From contig DAOVUC010000028.1 in NCBI GenBank assembly GCA_030632765.1, positions 1 to 10,929 on the forward strand: 10,929 nt of DNA, read 5' to 3'. Origin of the DNA: Candidatus Dadabacteria bacterium (GTDB lineage: Bacteria; Desulfobacterota_D; UBA1144; Nemesobacterales; UBA2774). Positions 1 to 7,390 of this stretch are shown piece after piece (positions within the stretch are counted from its first letter, which is position 1; every line of letters begins with the position of its first letter). Below the pieces are notes generated by a model, which did no database searches, had not been told where the DNA came from, and worked only from the letters and a program-made list of their open reading frames with translations. The translations under genes and the position numbers were made by a program.

Positions 1-316
1 CCAGCATTGTAAACTCTGATTTTGGAGTAAATTCCATAAAAGATGAGTTGTTTAAAAATTCTCTTAACTCGCCTACAAAAAAATCAGGGTCCTCACTGAA
101 TGTTAAAAGTCCTATCCCGTAAGGATCGTTCATATCGGCATAAAGAACGAGATCCATATCTGTACTTTCTAACTCTTTTATAATTTCATTTGTATTCCAG
201 CAGTCACCGAAAGCCATAAACTGCATAAACAATCTCTTGTCTAAAGATATGGGGGTTCCGTCTTCTTTACGGCCTTTTTCGCTTAAATCCAATTTGGTAT
301 CATTATTATCTGACAT
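1..316 (-). CDS. Chlorite dismutase/HemQ-superfamily-like protein, N-terminal part (partial)
   Basis: An open frame of 105 codons begins at ATG 314-316 and runs leftwards off the window without a stop. AAGGAG (minus strand, 325-330) sits 8 bases before the ATG, which fixes the start. After a polar, charged lead of about 25 residues comes SLDKRLFMQFMAFGDC (residues 24-39), then LVLYADMNDPYGIGLLT (57-72), SEDPDFF (74-80) and a segment ending FTPKSEFTML (96-105). I recognise this order (RLFxQ, VLYxDxNDPxGIGLLTxSEDPxFF, then PExTML) from the N-terminal region of chlorite dismutase-family haem proteins of the longer, HemQ-related type; this is recall, not a search. The haem-binding His and the C-terminal ferredoxin-like domain would lie outside the window, so no activity can be assigned. 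There is no signal peptide, so it is probably cytoplasmic. It is divergent from argB and probably unrelated to arginine synthesis. Confidence 0.6.
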   Translation of the reverse strand, partial: MSDNNDTKLDLSEKGRKEDGTPISLDKRLFMQFMAFGDCWNTNEIIKELESTDMDLVLYADMNDPYGIGLLTFSEDPDFFVGELREFLNNSSFMEFTPKSEFTML

Positions 317-341
317 AAGTCTCTCTCCTTAGAAAGGAAAT

Positions 342-370
342 ATAACAGGATATATTATGAATGGCGACAA
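342..370 (-). promoter_or_regulatory. Weak candidate promoter for the leftward partial gene
   Basis: Read on the minus strand, TTGTCG (365-370) and TGTTAT (342-347) are separated by 17 bases, each matching four of six sigma70 consensus positions. The predicted transcript would start about 20 bases before the ATG at 316. The region is AT-rich, so chance matches are likely. Confidence 0.25.
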
Positions 371-460
371 TAAGCCAGGCCCGTTATGAAACACCTATAG
401 AACTACCGTGTTTTTTTACATTTGAGCATCACCATGAAAATATCTTTTGAAAACGGCTTG

Positions 461-489
461 TTGGCATAGTCCTATATATATTTTATAAT
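461..489 (+). promoter_or_regulatory. Sigma70-type promoter of the argBDF operon
   Basis: TTGGCA (461-466) and a perfect TATAAT (484-489) are separated by exactly 17 bases, matching 11 of 12 consensus positions. Transcription would start near 496, giving a leader of about 25 bases before the argB ATG, which has a modest AGGATGG ribosome site at 505-511. I looked for an ArgR-type operator (imperfect palindromes around TGAAT/ATTCA) over the promoter and could not make a convincing one. Confidence 0.6.
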
Positions 490-521
490 AGTGAACTTAA
501 TTTCAGGATGGAAAATATAAA

Positions 522-1403
522 ATGAAAAAACTTATACAAAAAGCTCTGACACTTGTTGAGGCACTGCCCTATATAAAGGAATTTTACGGGCAGACCATTG
601 TTGTGAAATACGGGGGGAGCGTAGGCGACAACGACCTTACCAACTTTGCCCGTGACGTAGTGCTAATGAAATACGTCGGCATGCACCCTGTAGTTGTGCA
701 CGGAGGGGGCCCTCAAATTGGGAACCACCTTAAAAAACTTGGGATAGAAACCGAATTTATCGCGGGACTTCGTGTAACTGATGAGCAGACAATGGAAGTG
801 GCCGAGATGGTGCTCGTAGGAAAGATTAACCAGAAGATTATAGAGGCTATTCATTCTATGGGCGGAAAAGCCGTGGGAACATCGGGGAAAGAAGGGAAGA
901 TGATCCTTGCCAAGAAACTGGACCTCAAGAAATTCGCTAAAGAACATGGAGTTAAAATTCCAAGAGGAGCCGACCTTGGAATGGTTGGAGAGGTCGACAA
1001 TGTAAATCCCAATCTTATAAAAGTGCTTGAGAACTCGGGATATATCCCGGTAATCGCTCCTATAGGTTTTGATGATGGGGGAAGAACTTTTAACATAAAC
1101 GCGGATCATGTCGCGGGGAAGATTGCGGGGGCGCTTAACGCTGTTAAGTTAATCCTCCTGACAAACGTGCCCGGAATTATGGATAGCAAGAAAGATTTAA
1201 TTTCAACCCTTACTGAATTGGAAGCGAAAAAATTAATCCAAAAAGAGATAATCTCTAGCGGAATGATACCCAAAGTCATGTGCGCAATTGAGGCGCTTCA
1301 CGAAGGAGTGCAGAAGGTACATATAATCGACGGCACCGTGGAGCACGCATTGATACTTGAAATCTTTACAGACGCTGGAATCGGAACGGAGATATTGATT
1401 TGA
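522..1403 (+). CDS. argB: Acetylglutamate kinase (arginine-inhibitable type)
   Basis: ArgB phosphorylates N-acetyl-L-glutamate with ATP, the committed kinase step of cytoplasmic arginine synthesis. The 293-residue protein has the amino-acid-kinase fold signatures: KYGGS (29-33) with the nucleotide-binding lysine K29, the glycine-rich HGGGPQI (60-66), R84 in the substrate region, FNINADHVAGK (190-200), LLTNVPGIMD (212-221) and SGMIPK (246-251). The extra N-terminal helix (about residues 1-20) and the C-terminal HIIDGTVEHALILEIFTDAG (267-286) are features of hexameric NAG kinases that are feedback-inhibited by arginine, so inhibition is inferred. Length is normal. The gene heads argB-argD-argF; its TGA overlaps the argD start (TTGA). 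argA/argJ and argC, needed before and after this step, are not in the window. Confidence 0.97.
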   Translation: MKKLIQKALTLVEALPYIKEFYGQTIVVKYGGSVGDNDLTNFARDVVLMKYVGMHPVVVHGGGPQIGNHLKKLGIETEFIAGLRVTDEQTMEVAEMVLVGKINQKIIEAIHSMGGKAVGTSGKEGKMILAKKLDLKKFAKEHGVKIPRGADLGMVGEVDNVNPNLIKVLENSGYIPVIAPIGFDDGGRTFNINADHVAGKIAGALNAVKLILLTNVPGIMDSKKDLISTLTELEAKKLIQKEIISSGMIPKVMCAIEALHEGVQKVHIIDGTVEHALILEIFTDAGIGTEILI

Positions 1404-2602
1404 GCACAGAAGAAATAATATCAAATACCAAAAATTACCTGATGAACACATATGGCCGCTATCCTATTGCGATGGTTAAGGGAAAGGGATCCTGGGTGTG
1501 GGATGCAAACGGCAAAAAATACCTTGATTTTGTTACGGGTATCGCCGTGAATAACCTGGGTCACTGTCACCCTAACATAACCAAAGCAATCAGAGATCAA
1601 GCTATGATGCTGGTTCAGCCATGCAACCTATTCCATATTGAGCAGCAAGGTGAATTTGCAAAAATGCTCGTGGAAAACTCTTTTGCGGATAAGGTTTTCT
1701 TCTGCAATAGTGGGGCTGAAGCAAACGAAGGGGCAATTAAGCTTGCAAGGAAATGGGGAGCTGATAATGGGGGTAAATATAAGATAATTCATGCCAGGGA
1801 TTCATTTCACGGAAGAACGATGGGCGCTTTGAGCGCTACGAGTAAAAAATACCAAGCTGGATTCAAACCTCTGGTTCCTGGTTTTAAGTCTATAGCATAC
1901 GGCAAAATAGAAGCTTTAGAAAAGGCATTGCAAGATGAGAAGGTCTGCGCTGTAATACTAGAGCCGATTCAGGGTGAAAACGGAGTAATAATCCCGCCGG
2001 AGAACTACCTCAAACAAGTCCGTAGACTGTGCACTAAGAAAAAAGCTCTCTTGATACTAGATGAAGTGCAAGTTGGTATTGGGAGAACCGGGAAGCTCTT
2101 TGCTTATGAGCACTATGGAATGAAGCCAGACATTATGACACTGTCCAAAGCCCTTGGCGGAGGAATCCCATGCGGGGCCTTTTTAACAACAAATAGGGTA
2201 TCCAAACACCTAAGCCCCGGAATGCACGGTACTACTCTTGGAGGAAACCCGCTTGCAATGAGTGCCGGGAAAGCAGTATTAGACACAATCAACAAAGAGG
2301 GTTTACTAGACGGCGCAACGGACTCAGGTCAGTATTTTTTAGAAAAGCTCCAAATATTTGAAGATAAATACGGCAAGGTCATAAAAGAAGTAAGGGGCAA
2401 AGGTCTTATTCTGGGGATACAATTCAGAAATAAGGAATTAGCAAAAGAAATAGTAGAAAAATGTGTAGATAAAGGACTCCTCACTATACTTACCGAGCAA
2501 AGGGTCATGAGAATTCTACCTCCTCTAAATGTAAAGAAAAAAGAGATAGACGACGCTGTAAAAACAATTGAAAAAGCAATTAAGGAGGTGGCTAGTGCCT
2601 AG
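1400..2602 (+). CDS. argD: Acetylornithine aminotransferase
   Basis: ArgD is a fold-type I PLP aminotransferase that converts N-acetylglutamate semialdehyde and glutamate to N-acetylornithine (the same family can also serve lysine synthesis as succinyl-DAP aminotransferase). It shows NSGAEANE (103-110), FHGRT (136-140), [11 protein letters not shown] (221-231) with D221 contacting the PLP pyridine nitrogen, TLSKALGGG (247-255) with Schiff-base lysine K250, and HGTTLGGNP (276-284). Its 400 residues match the family. The start is a TTG whose TG is shared with the argB TGA stop, preceded by GGAG at 1388-1391, 8 bases away. The next in-frame ATG (1442) would remove an N-terminal helix normally present in the family before NTYGRYP, so TTG is preferred. 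The end overlaps argF by 8 bases and carries the argF ribosome site. Confidence 0.96.
   Translation: MSTEEIISNTKNYLMNTYGRYPIAMVKGKGSWVWDANGKKYLDFVTGIAVNNLGHCHPNITKAIRDQAMMLVQPCNLFHIEQQGEFAKMLVENSFADKVFFCNSGAEANEGAIKLARKWGADNGGKYKIIHARDSFHGRTMGALSATSKKYQAGFKPLVPGFKSIAYGKIEALEKALQDEKVCAVILEPIQGENGVIIPPENYLKQVRRLCTKKKALLILDEVQVGIGRTGKLFAYEHYGMKPDIMTLSKALGGGIPCGAFLTTNRVSKHLSPGMHGTTLGGNPLAMSAGKAVLDTINKEGLLDGATDSGQYFLEKLQIFEDKYGKVIKEVRGKGLILGIQFRNKELAKEIVEKCVDKGLLTILTEQRVMRILPPLNVKKKEIDDAVKTIEKAIKEVASA
2582..2588 (+). promoter_or_regulatory. Strong ribosome binding site inside argD that sets the argF start
   Basis: AAGGAGG, a full anti-16S match, lies within the last codons of argD and 6 bases before the GTG at 2595. 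It decides between the GTG and an upstream in-frame TTG at 2568, which has no ribosome site and would add nine residues absent from the family. Confidence 0.8.
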
Positions 2603-3509
2603 ACATTTTCTTAGCATTTTCGATCTGTCCAGAAAAGAATTCCACTCACTTTTTAAAAGAGCTGCGGAGCTAAAAGCTAAAAAGAAGTCTGGTCAAAGCC
2701 ACGAGACACTTAAGAAAAAATCCATCGGAATGATTTTCGAAAAGCTCTCAACCAGAACAAGGGTCTCTTTTGAAGTAGCAGTTAACGATCTTGGCGCCAA
2801 TGTTCTCTATATGAACCCAAGTGATATGCAGCTAGGAAGAGGGGAGTCAATTGCTGATACGGCAAAAATTATATCCTCATATCTGGATGGGGTGATAATA
2901 AGAACTTACGAGCAGGACAGAATAGAGGAATTCGCCAAACATTCTACTGTTCCTGTAATAAACGCACTAACAGATTTGGGTCATCCCACTCAAATTGTCT
3001 CAGATCTCTTTACAATTGTGGAGCAGGGCAAAAAGCTGAACAAAATTAAATTGGCATATGTGGGAGACGGGAACAATATAGTTAATTCCTTCATTGGAGC
3101 AGCATCTATCCTAGGAATTAATCTTTCCATTGCAACCCCAAAAGGCTATGAGCCTGATAGAAATGTACTCAAAAAAGCTGCAGAGAATGGAAACGGCACA
3201 ATAGAGATTATTAACGATCCAAAGAAAGCCGCATCTAATGCAGACGTCATATATACCGATGTTTGGGTAAGCATGGGACAGGAAAAAGAGACAAAGAAAA
3301 AGCAAAAAATATTCAAACCATTTCAAATAAATGAAAAAATGGTCTCAAATGCGAATTCTGATGTACTTGTAATGCACTGCTTACCTGCACATAAGGGAGA
3401 AGAAATAACACAAGAAGTGCTTGAGGGACCAAACTCCGTTGTATACGAGCAAGCTGAAAACAAATTGCATATGGGTAAAGCTATATTGGAAATGTTCTTA
3501 AAAAACTAA
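2595..3509 (+). CDS. argF: Ornithine carbamoyltransferase
   Basis: ArgF condenses ornithine with carbamoyl phosphate to give citrulline and phosphate. The 304-residue protein (GTG start) has the carbamoyl-phosphate motif STRTR (52-56), GDGNN (158-161 region), the ornithine-binding DVWVSMGQE (222-230) whose SMG distinguishes ornithine from aspartate carbamoyltransferases, the catalytic-cysteine motif [10 protein letters not shown] (261-270) and [13 protein letters not shown] (286-298). Length is typical. One departure is HPTQ at 130-133, where most ornithine enzymes I know have HPCQ; HPTQ is the usual form in aspartate carbamoyltransferases. All ornithine-side motifs are intact, so the assignment stands. 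The gene overlaps argD by 8 bases and appears to be the last of the arginine operon; a 176-base spacer follows. Confidence 0.96.
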   Translation: MPRHFLSIFDLSRKEFHSLFKRAAELKAKKKSGQSHETLKKKSIGMIFEKLSTRTRVSFEVAVNDLGANVLYMNPSDMQLGRGESIADTAKIISSYLDGVIIRTYEQDRIEEFAKHSTVPVINALTDLGHPTQIVSDLFTIVEQGKKLNKIKLAYVGDGNNIVNSFIGAASILGINLSIATPKGYEPDRNVLKKAAENGNGTIEIINDPKKAASNADVIYTDVWVSMGQEKETKKKQKIFKPFQINEKMVSNANSDVLVMHCLPAHKGEEITQEVLEGPNSVVYEQAENKLHMGKAILEMFLKN

Positions 3510-3549
3510 TCTTTAATTATTCCCACCTTCTACCTACCAGAAAAAACCT

Positions 3550-3609
3550 TATGCTTGAGCATATTAATACTTGAAGTGTTATTGTTATTATCTTATCTTT
3601 ATTAAAGAT
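3550..3609 (+). terminator. Cluster of small AT-rich hairpins after argF (weak terminator candidate)
   Basis: Three inverted repeats follow one another in the argF downstream region: TATGCT-TG-AGCATA (3550-3563), TAATACT with AGTGTTA around a TGA loop with one G:U pair (3565-3581), and ATCTTT-ATT-AAAGAT (3595-3609). A T-rich stretch follows the second. Stems are short and AT-rich, so this is weak as an intrinsic terminator and could equally be an attenuator or processing region for readthrough into the next genes. Confidence 0.25.
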
Positions 3610-3639
3610 GCTAGACTTATTGAATATTTCCCTTGGGGG

Positions 3640-3690
3640 GGTCTGTCTAAAATAAGGATTTGTCCAAAATGCGGGTTTGTCTAAAATGAG
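3640..3690 (+). repeat. Three tandem 17-bp direct repeats over the clpX-like start
   Basis: Three head-to-tail copies of exactly 17 bases: GGTCTGTCTAAAATAAG (3640-3656), GATTTGTCCAAAATGCG (3657-3673) and GGTTTGTCTAAAATGAG (3674-3690). The core TGTCYAAAAT is kept in all three. The third copy contains the ATG of the ClpX-like gene (3686) and the second contains an out-of-frame ATG (3669). A run of seven G (3635-3641) abuts the first copy. The array could be a regulator or RNA-binding site, or a replication-slippage product that duplicated the start region. Confidence 0.75.
3669..3689 (+). CDS. Possible six-residue leader ORF coupled to the ClpX-like gene
   Basis: ATG at 3669 opens a frame encoding MRVCLK and ends in a TGA at 3687-3689 that overlaps the ATG of the next gene as ATGA. 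AAGGA at 3654-3658 lies 10 bases upstream, a usable ribosome site, whereas the ClpX-like ATG itself lacks one. Termination-reinitiation could therefore supply ribosomes to the main gene. The frame is generated by the 17-bp repeats and is short enough to arise by chance. Confidence 0.2.
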   Translation: MRVCLK

Positions 3691-4804
3691 ACGTGGAGAA
3701 AAAGTTTATTATGTAAAGGACTTTGTCCAGACTGTCCCTCTTCCTTCGCCTAGAAAAATCTTTGCTGAGCTGGACAAATTAGGCTATAAGGGACAGACGG
3801 AAGCTAGGCGTGCTATTTCTCTTGCAGCCTATAGGCATGTCAAAAGGCTAAAGCATCTACATTCAAATAACACTTTGAGAACTGAATTAGTTCCAAGGCC
3901 AAACTCTATCCTCATGGGACCAACCGGGTGCGGTAAGACATACCTCATTGAACTGCTATTCGGTGAAATTTTTAAACTCCCGTTTGTTATAATCGACATG
4001 ACCAAGTTCACAGAATCGGGCTACGTGGGAGACGATGTAGTAAACATATTGGTACAGCTTGTATACGCGGCTAACGAAAGTATTGATATAGCTGAATGCG
4101 GAATCATTGTTCTGGATGAATTCGATAAAATTGCAGGCGCTTACAGCAACGCCCGCTTTGCGGGGCAGGGAACCACAAAAGATGTTTCAGGGTACGGAGT
4201 TCAAAGGGAGCTCCTTAAAATACTTGAGGGGACGGATGTGCAGATTCCTCTAGACTTTGGATTTTCAAACAGGGGTCCAAGAGCACTGATATCTACTCGT
4301 GATATCTCATTCTTCGCTGTAGGAGCATTCTCGGGAATAAAAAACTTATATGGAAGTAATGAAGTTGGATTTATGAAAGAATTAGGGGAAAATAACGACG
4401 ACGAAGATGTTATTGCATACAATATGAGTCAGGAAGAGGCGGATGACGTTACCAAATTCCAACTGTTTGGTTTTCTACCTGAACTTATAGCAAGATTTAA
4501 TAGAATTGTCCCATTTTCACCTCTTAGCAAAGACACGTTAAAAGAAATTATTCATCTAAAGATTATGAATTACCAAGCAGAGTTTGAAGAAGAGGGGTTT
4601 CAACTACACCTAGATCCGGTAGTTATTGATCATATAATTGAAGAAGCAAAGAGACGACAAACCGGGGCCCGAGGGCTGGATGTAATTATCTCAAAATACC
4701 TTGAAGACGTTGCATTTGATCTATTTGGCAGAGGCAACGAGGGCGAAATCACTCTCACCGTTGAGTCTGGTGAAGTTTCTCACAGCGTAAAGAGACGTGC
4801 ATGA
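3686..4804 (+). CDS. ClpX-like AAA+ unfoldase without the zinc-binding domain
   Basis: A 372-residue AAA+ ATPase of the ClpX family, which unfolds proteins and normally feeds them to ClpP. Numbered from the ATG, it shows Walker A GPTGCGKT (78-85), the pore-loop GYVG (112-115), Walker B VLDEFDK (142-148), a sensor-1 region ending VGAFSG (212-217), VGF (227-229) where ClpX has its IGF ClpP-docking loop, PELIARF (265-271) with the arginine finger, and sensor-2 TGARG (326-330). It lacks the N-terminal four-cysteine zinc domain, and where ClpX has GGRKHP this protein has SNRGPRA, so the RKH substrate loop is gone. ATP and probably ClpP binding look retained; substrate choice is probably different. 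Start: ATG chosen; an in-frame TTG at 3677 adds three residues and neither has a clear ribosome site. Its TGA overlaps rimO as ATGA, implying co-translation. It is probably a specialised paralog, with the canonical clpX elsewhere. Confidence 0.85.
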   Translation: MRRGEKVYYVKDFVQTVPLPSPRKIFAELDKLGYKGQTEARRAISLAAYRHVKRLKHLHSNNTLRTELVPRPNSILMGPTGCGKTYLIELLFGEIFKLPFVIIDMTKFTESGYVGDDVVNILVQLVYAANESIDIAECGIIVLDEFDKIAGAYSNARFAGQGTTKDVSGYGVQRELLKILEGTDVQIPLDFGFSNRGPRALISTRDISFFAVGAFSGIKNLYGSNEVGFMKELGENNDDEDVIAYNMSQEEADDVTKFQLFGFLPELIARFNRIVPFSPLSKDTLKEIIHLKIMNYQAEFEEEGFQLHLDPVVIDHIIEEAKRRQTGARGLDVIISKYLEDVAFDLFGRGNEGEITLTVESGEVSHSVKRRA

Positions 4805-6108
4805 AAATATATATTGAGAGCCTAGGCTGTTCCAAAAATCTAGTGGACAGCGAACTCATACTCGGCTCCTTAACAAAATCCGGCCATCAATTATCATCCG
4901 AAGAAGAAGCTGAGGTAATCATAGTAAATACCTGCGGCTTTATTGGCGACGCCAAAAAGGAGTCGCTAGATGCAATCCTTGATCTTTCCGAGCATAAAAA
5001 AACAGGCAACTGCAAAAAGTTAATTGTTACGGGCTGCATGGTTGAAAGGTATTCCCAAGAGCTGAGCCGTGAGATCCCGGAGGTGGACGCGTTCTGGGGT
5101 ACAGGGAATCTACTTAAGATCAACGAAGTTCTGGACCAAGAAAGAACAGAGAGAATTAGCCATCCTCCGGGCACTATTTACGACCCCGACTCACCAAGAA
5201 TAATGCTTACCCCTTCTCATTCGGCATTTGTCAAAGTGTCAGAGGGTTGTTCTAGAACCTGCACATTTTGCATAATTCCCAAGATGAGGGGGATCATGAA
5301 AAGCAGAACTATTGACTCCATAGTGGGAGAGATCGAGAGTCTTGCCCGTCGGGGAGTAAGAGAAATAAACTTGATTGCCCAGGACATGACGAGCTACGGA
5401 AGAGATATAGGGACTAACCTGGAGACAATGTTAAGGGAATCGGCAAAGGTTGAAGATATAGACTGGATCAGGATTCACTACTGGTATCCCTGGGGGATTA
5501 CAGATTCACTAGTTGAGCTTGTAGGAGGTGAAAATAACATCCTCCCGTATGTAGATATGCCCCTTCAGCATATTAATGATAGGGTGCTTAAGTCAATGGA
5601 TAGGAAAACCACAAGCAGTCGCATTAGAGAGATACTCAAGAAATTAAGAAGTGGCATAGACGACGTTATTCTTCGTACAACTTTTATTGTCGGATTTCCC
5701 GGAGAAACTGAGGATGAATTCGAGGAGCTTCTGGATTTTGTCGAAGAGACTAAGTTTGACAGAGCGGGAGCTTTTAAATATTCACAAGAGGAAGGAACTC
5801 CGGGTGGAGCAATGGATGGTCAAATTCCTGAAGAAATTAAAGAAGAAAGATTCGAGCGGCTCATGGAAGCTCAATCTGAGGTGTCGTTCGAGAAAAACAA
5901 GTCTCTTATAGGATCCGTACACGAAGGATTCGTAGAAAGTGTGGAAAACGATAATTACGTGGCTAGAATCTCCTCTCAGGCTCCTGAGGTGGACGGATAC
6001 ACATACATAAAAAGAGAAGAGGAACTCATACTCGGAGATCTGGTGGATATAAAAATTACAGACGCCGATATTTACGATCTATATGGAGAGGTTGTTGAGC
6101 AATTCTAA
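4801..6108 (+). CDS. rimO: Ribosomal protein uS12 (S12) methylthiotransferase
   Basis: RimO is a radical-SAM enzyme that adds a methylthio group to the conserved aspartate of ribosomal protein S12, using two [4Fe-4S] clusters. The 435-residue protein has an N-terminal UPF0004 domain with cluster cysteines C10, C45 and C79, a radical-SAM domain with CSRTCTFC (C150, C154, C157), the IVGFPGETEDEF region (296-307), the FKYSQEEGTPG stretch (326-336) typical of RimO rather than MiaB, and a C-terminal TRAM domain from about 370. It opens with the family-typical ESLGCSKNLVDSE (6-18). Length is normal. The ATG shares ATGA with the stop of the ClpX-like gene, with a purine-rich AAGAGA about 6 bases upstream. 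It is convergent with cofH across 79 bases that contain no strong terminator, only a short TGAGCTCA palindrome. Confidence 0.95.
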   Translation: MKIYIESLGCSKNLVDSELILGSLTKSGHQLSSEEEAEVIIVNTCGFIGDAKKESLDAILDLSEHKKTGNCKKLIVTGCMVERYSQELSREIPEVDAFWGTGNLLKINEVLDQERTERISHPPGTIYDPDSPRIMLTPSHSAFVKVSEGCSRTCTFCIIPKMRGIMKSRTIDSIVGEIESLARRGVREINLIAQDMTSYGRDIGTNLETMLRESAKVEDIDWIRIHYWYPWGITDSLVELVGGENNILPYVDMPLQHINDRVLKSMDRKTTSSRIREILKKLRSGIDDVILRTTFIVGFPGETEDEFEELLDFVEETKFDRAGAFKYSQEEGTPGGAMDGQIPEEIKEERFERLMEAQSEVSFEKNKSLIGSVHEGFVESVENDNYVARISSQAPEVDGYTYIKREEELILGDLVDIKITDADIYDLYGEVVEQF

Positions 6109-6187
6109 ATTATTTGGGATTTGAAACTTCTACTACATAATTTAAAAACTACAAAATAGCTGAGCTCAAACTAATTACATCTGATCT

Positions 6188-7390
6188 TTAATCGTCCCCG
6201 TTTGCATCAAATATTTGGCGTATACGGTAGGTTGTATTTCTCTCAGCCGGGATTCTTCCGATCTGCCTGGTTAGACGGCGAAACTCCTCAGGCGGGAAAT
6301 ACTGCCCGTAGTTTGCCCCCGCGGAGCGTGATATCTGCTCTTCCATCAATGTACCGCCGAAATCATTAGCTCCAGCAGTGAGTGAGAACTGAGCGAATTC
6401 CGGACCCTGCTTTACCCAGGAGACCTGTATGTTATTAATCCATCCTCTGAGCATTAACCTGGACACTCCGTACATCTTTAACTGATCAAGGTCCGTCGGG
6501 CCTTCAGCTACTTTTCCTTTCGAGTGCTTAAACAACCTGGTGTTCCAAGGAATGAACCTGAGGGGAACAAATTCTGTGAACCCTCCGGTCTCTTTTTGTA
6601 TATCCCTTAAGATACCAATGTGGATGGCCCAGTGCTTAGGTTTATCTACATGGCCGTACATTATAGTAGAGGTAGTATGCATGCCCGATTTGTGAGCTTT
6701 TTTTACAATCCTTATCCAGGCTTCAGTAGGCATTTTTCTTGGAGCTATAATTTTTCTAACTTCTTCTACAAGTATCTCGGCAGCAGTGCCCGGAAAGGTA
6801 TTATGTCCAACATCTTTTAGTCTTTCAATAAATTCTTCCTCTGTAATACCAAGTGATTCAGCCCCGTAAAAAATTTCAAATGGGGAGAATGCATGGGTAT
6901 GCATTTCAGGTACCGCTTCTTTAACGGCCTTTATTAATTCAATATAGAAATTGCCGTCTATATCGGGGTGCATACCGCCCTGCATACATACTTCTGTAGC
7001 GCCAATTCCCCACGCTTCTTTTACTCTGTCGGCAATCTCATCCATACTAAGAAAGTAAGCTCTTTCATCACCTTCGGGGGCCATAAAATTACAAAAGCCG
7101 CAGTACGTATTGCATATATTTGTAAAATTAATATTTCTATTCACAACGTATGTGATGACGTCCCCCACGTCTTCTTTCCTTATTTCATCAGCAGCAATCG
7201 CAAGAGCTGAAATCTCATCAAGATCCTCTATACCAAAGAGTGCTTCCCCTTCTTCAACAGAGATTTCATCTCCAACAAGGGCTTTATTAATAATTCGCCC
7301 AGCAGTCCCATTTACCTTTGATAAAAGGCTATCAAGACCCATAGCTCTATTTTCCTCAATTCTATCTATTGTTTCTTTAATATCAGCCAT
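6188..7390 (-). CDS. cofH: FO synthase subunit 2: 5-amino-6-(D-ribitylamino)uracil-L-tyrosine 4-hydroxyphenyl transferase
   Basis: CofH is a radical-SAM enzyme that joins the 4-hydroxybenzyl part of tyrosine to 5-amino-6-ribitylaminouracil; CofG then cyclises the product to FO, the deazaflavin chromophore of F420. The 400-residue protein has the cluster motif CNTYCGFC (C93, C97, C100), QGGMHPD (137-143), a GTAAEIL segment (201-207), STIMYGH (241-247) and GRIPAERNTTY (378-388). MqnC and MqnE of futalosine menaquinone synthesis are close relatives, but the adjoining cofG and cofD settle the choice. The start is the ATG at 7390, with AGAGGTG (minus strand, 7395-7401) placed before it; an in-frame TTG at 7405 lies within this ribosome site and is rejected. 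The ATG overlaps the cofG stop by 8 bases. It is the last gene of the leftward cofD-cofG-cofH unit. Confidence 0.93.
   Translation of the reverse strand: MADIKETIDRIEENRAMGLDSLLSKVNGTAGRIINKALVGDEISVEEGEALFGIEDLDEISALAIAADEIRKEDVGDVITYVVNRNINFTNICNTYCGFCNFMAPEGDERAYFLSMDEIADRVKEAWGIGATEVCMQGGMHPDIDGNFYIELIKAVKEAVPEMHTHAFSPFEIFYGAESLGITEEEFIERLKDVGHNTFPGTAAEILVEEVRKIIAPRKMPTEAWIRIVKKAHKSGMHTTSTIMYGHVDKPKHWAIHIGILRDIQKETGGFTEFVPLRFIPWNTRLFKHSKGKVAEGPTDLDQLKMYGVSRLMLRGWINNIQVSWVKQGPEFAQFSLTAGANDFGGTLMEEQISRSAGANYGQYFPPEEFRRLTRQIGRIPAERNTTYRIRQIFDANGDD

Noticed and set aside
663..1109. Antisense open frame of 148 codons inside argB
   Set aside because: It is a shadow of the argB codons; there is no ribosome site and no recognisable motif, and argB is intact on the other strand.
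2568..2594. TTG start adding nine residues to argF
   Set aside because: There is no ribosome site before it, the added residues are not family-like, and AAGGAGG points to the GTG at 2595.
3635..3641. Seven-G run as an assembly frameshift extending the ClpX-like gene upstream
   Set aside because: The reading frame upstream of the ATG is closed by a TAA at 3653-3655 regardless of the G run, and no zinc-domain-like cysteine pairs are encoded in any upstream frame.
3640..3690. CRISPR-like array
   Set aside because: The copies are head to tail with no spacers and only three in number; there are no cas genes.
5687..5911. Forward frame of 74 codons within rimO
   Set aside because: It is an out-of-frame reading of rimO with a charged, low-complexity translation and no ribosome site.
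6109..6187. Bidirectional terminator between rimO and cofH
   Set aside because: Only a short TGAGCTCA palindrome is present, with no GC-rich stem or T-run on either strand.
6188..7390. Futalosine-pathway MqnC or MqnE instead of CofH
   Set aside because: These are related radical-SAM enzymes, but the gene overlaps cofG and belongs to a unit led by cofD, and no mqn gene is nearby.
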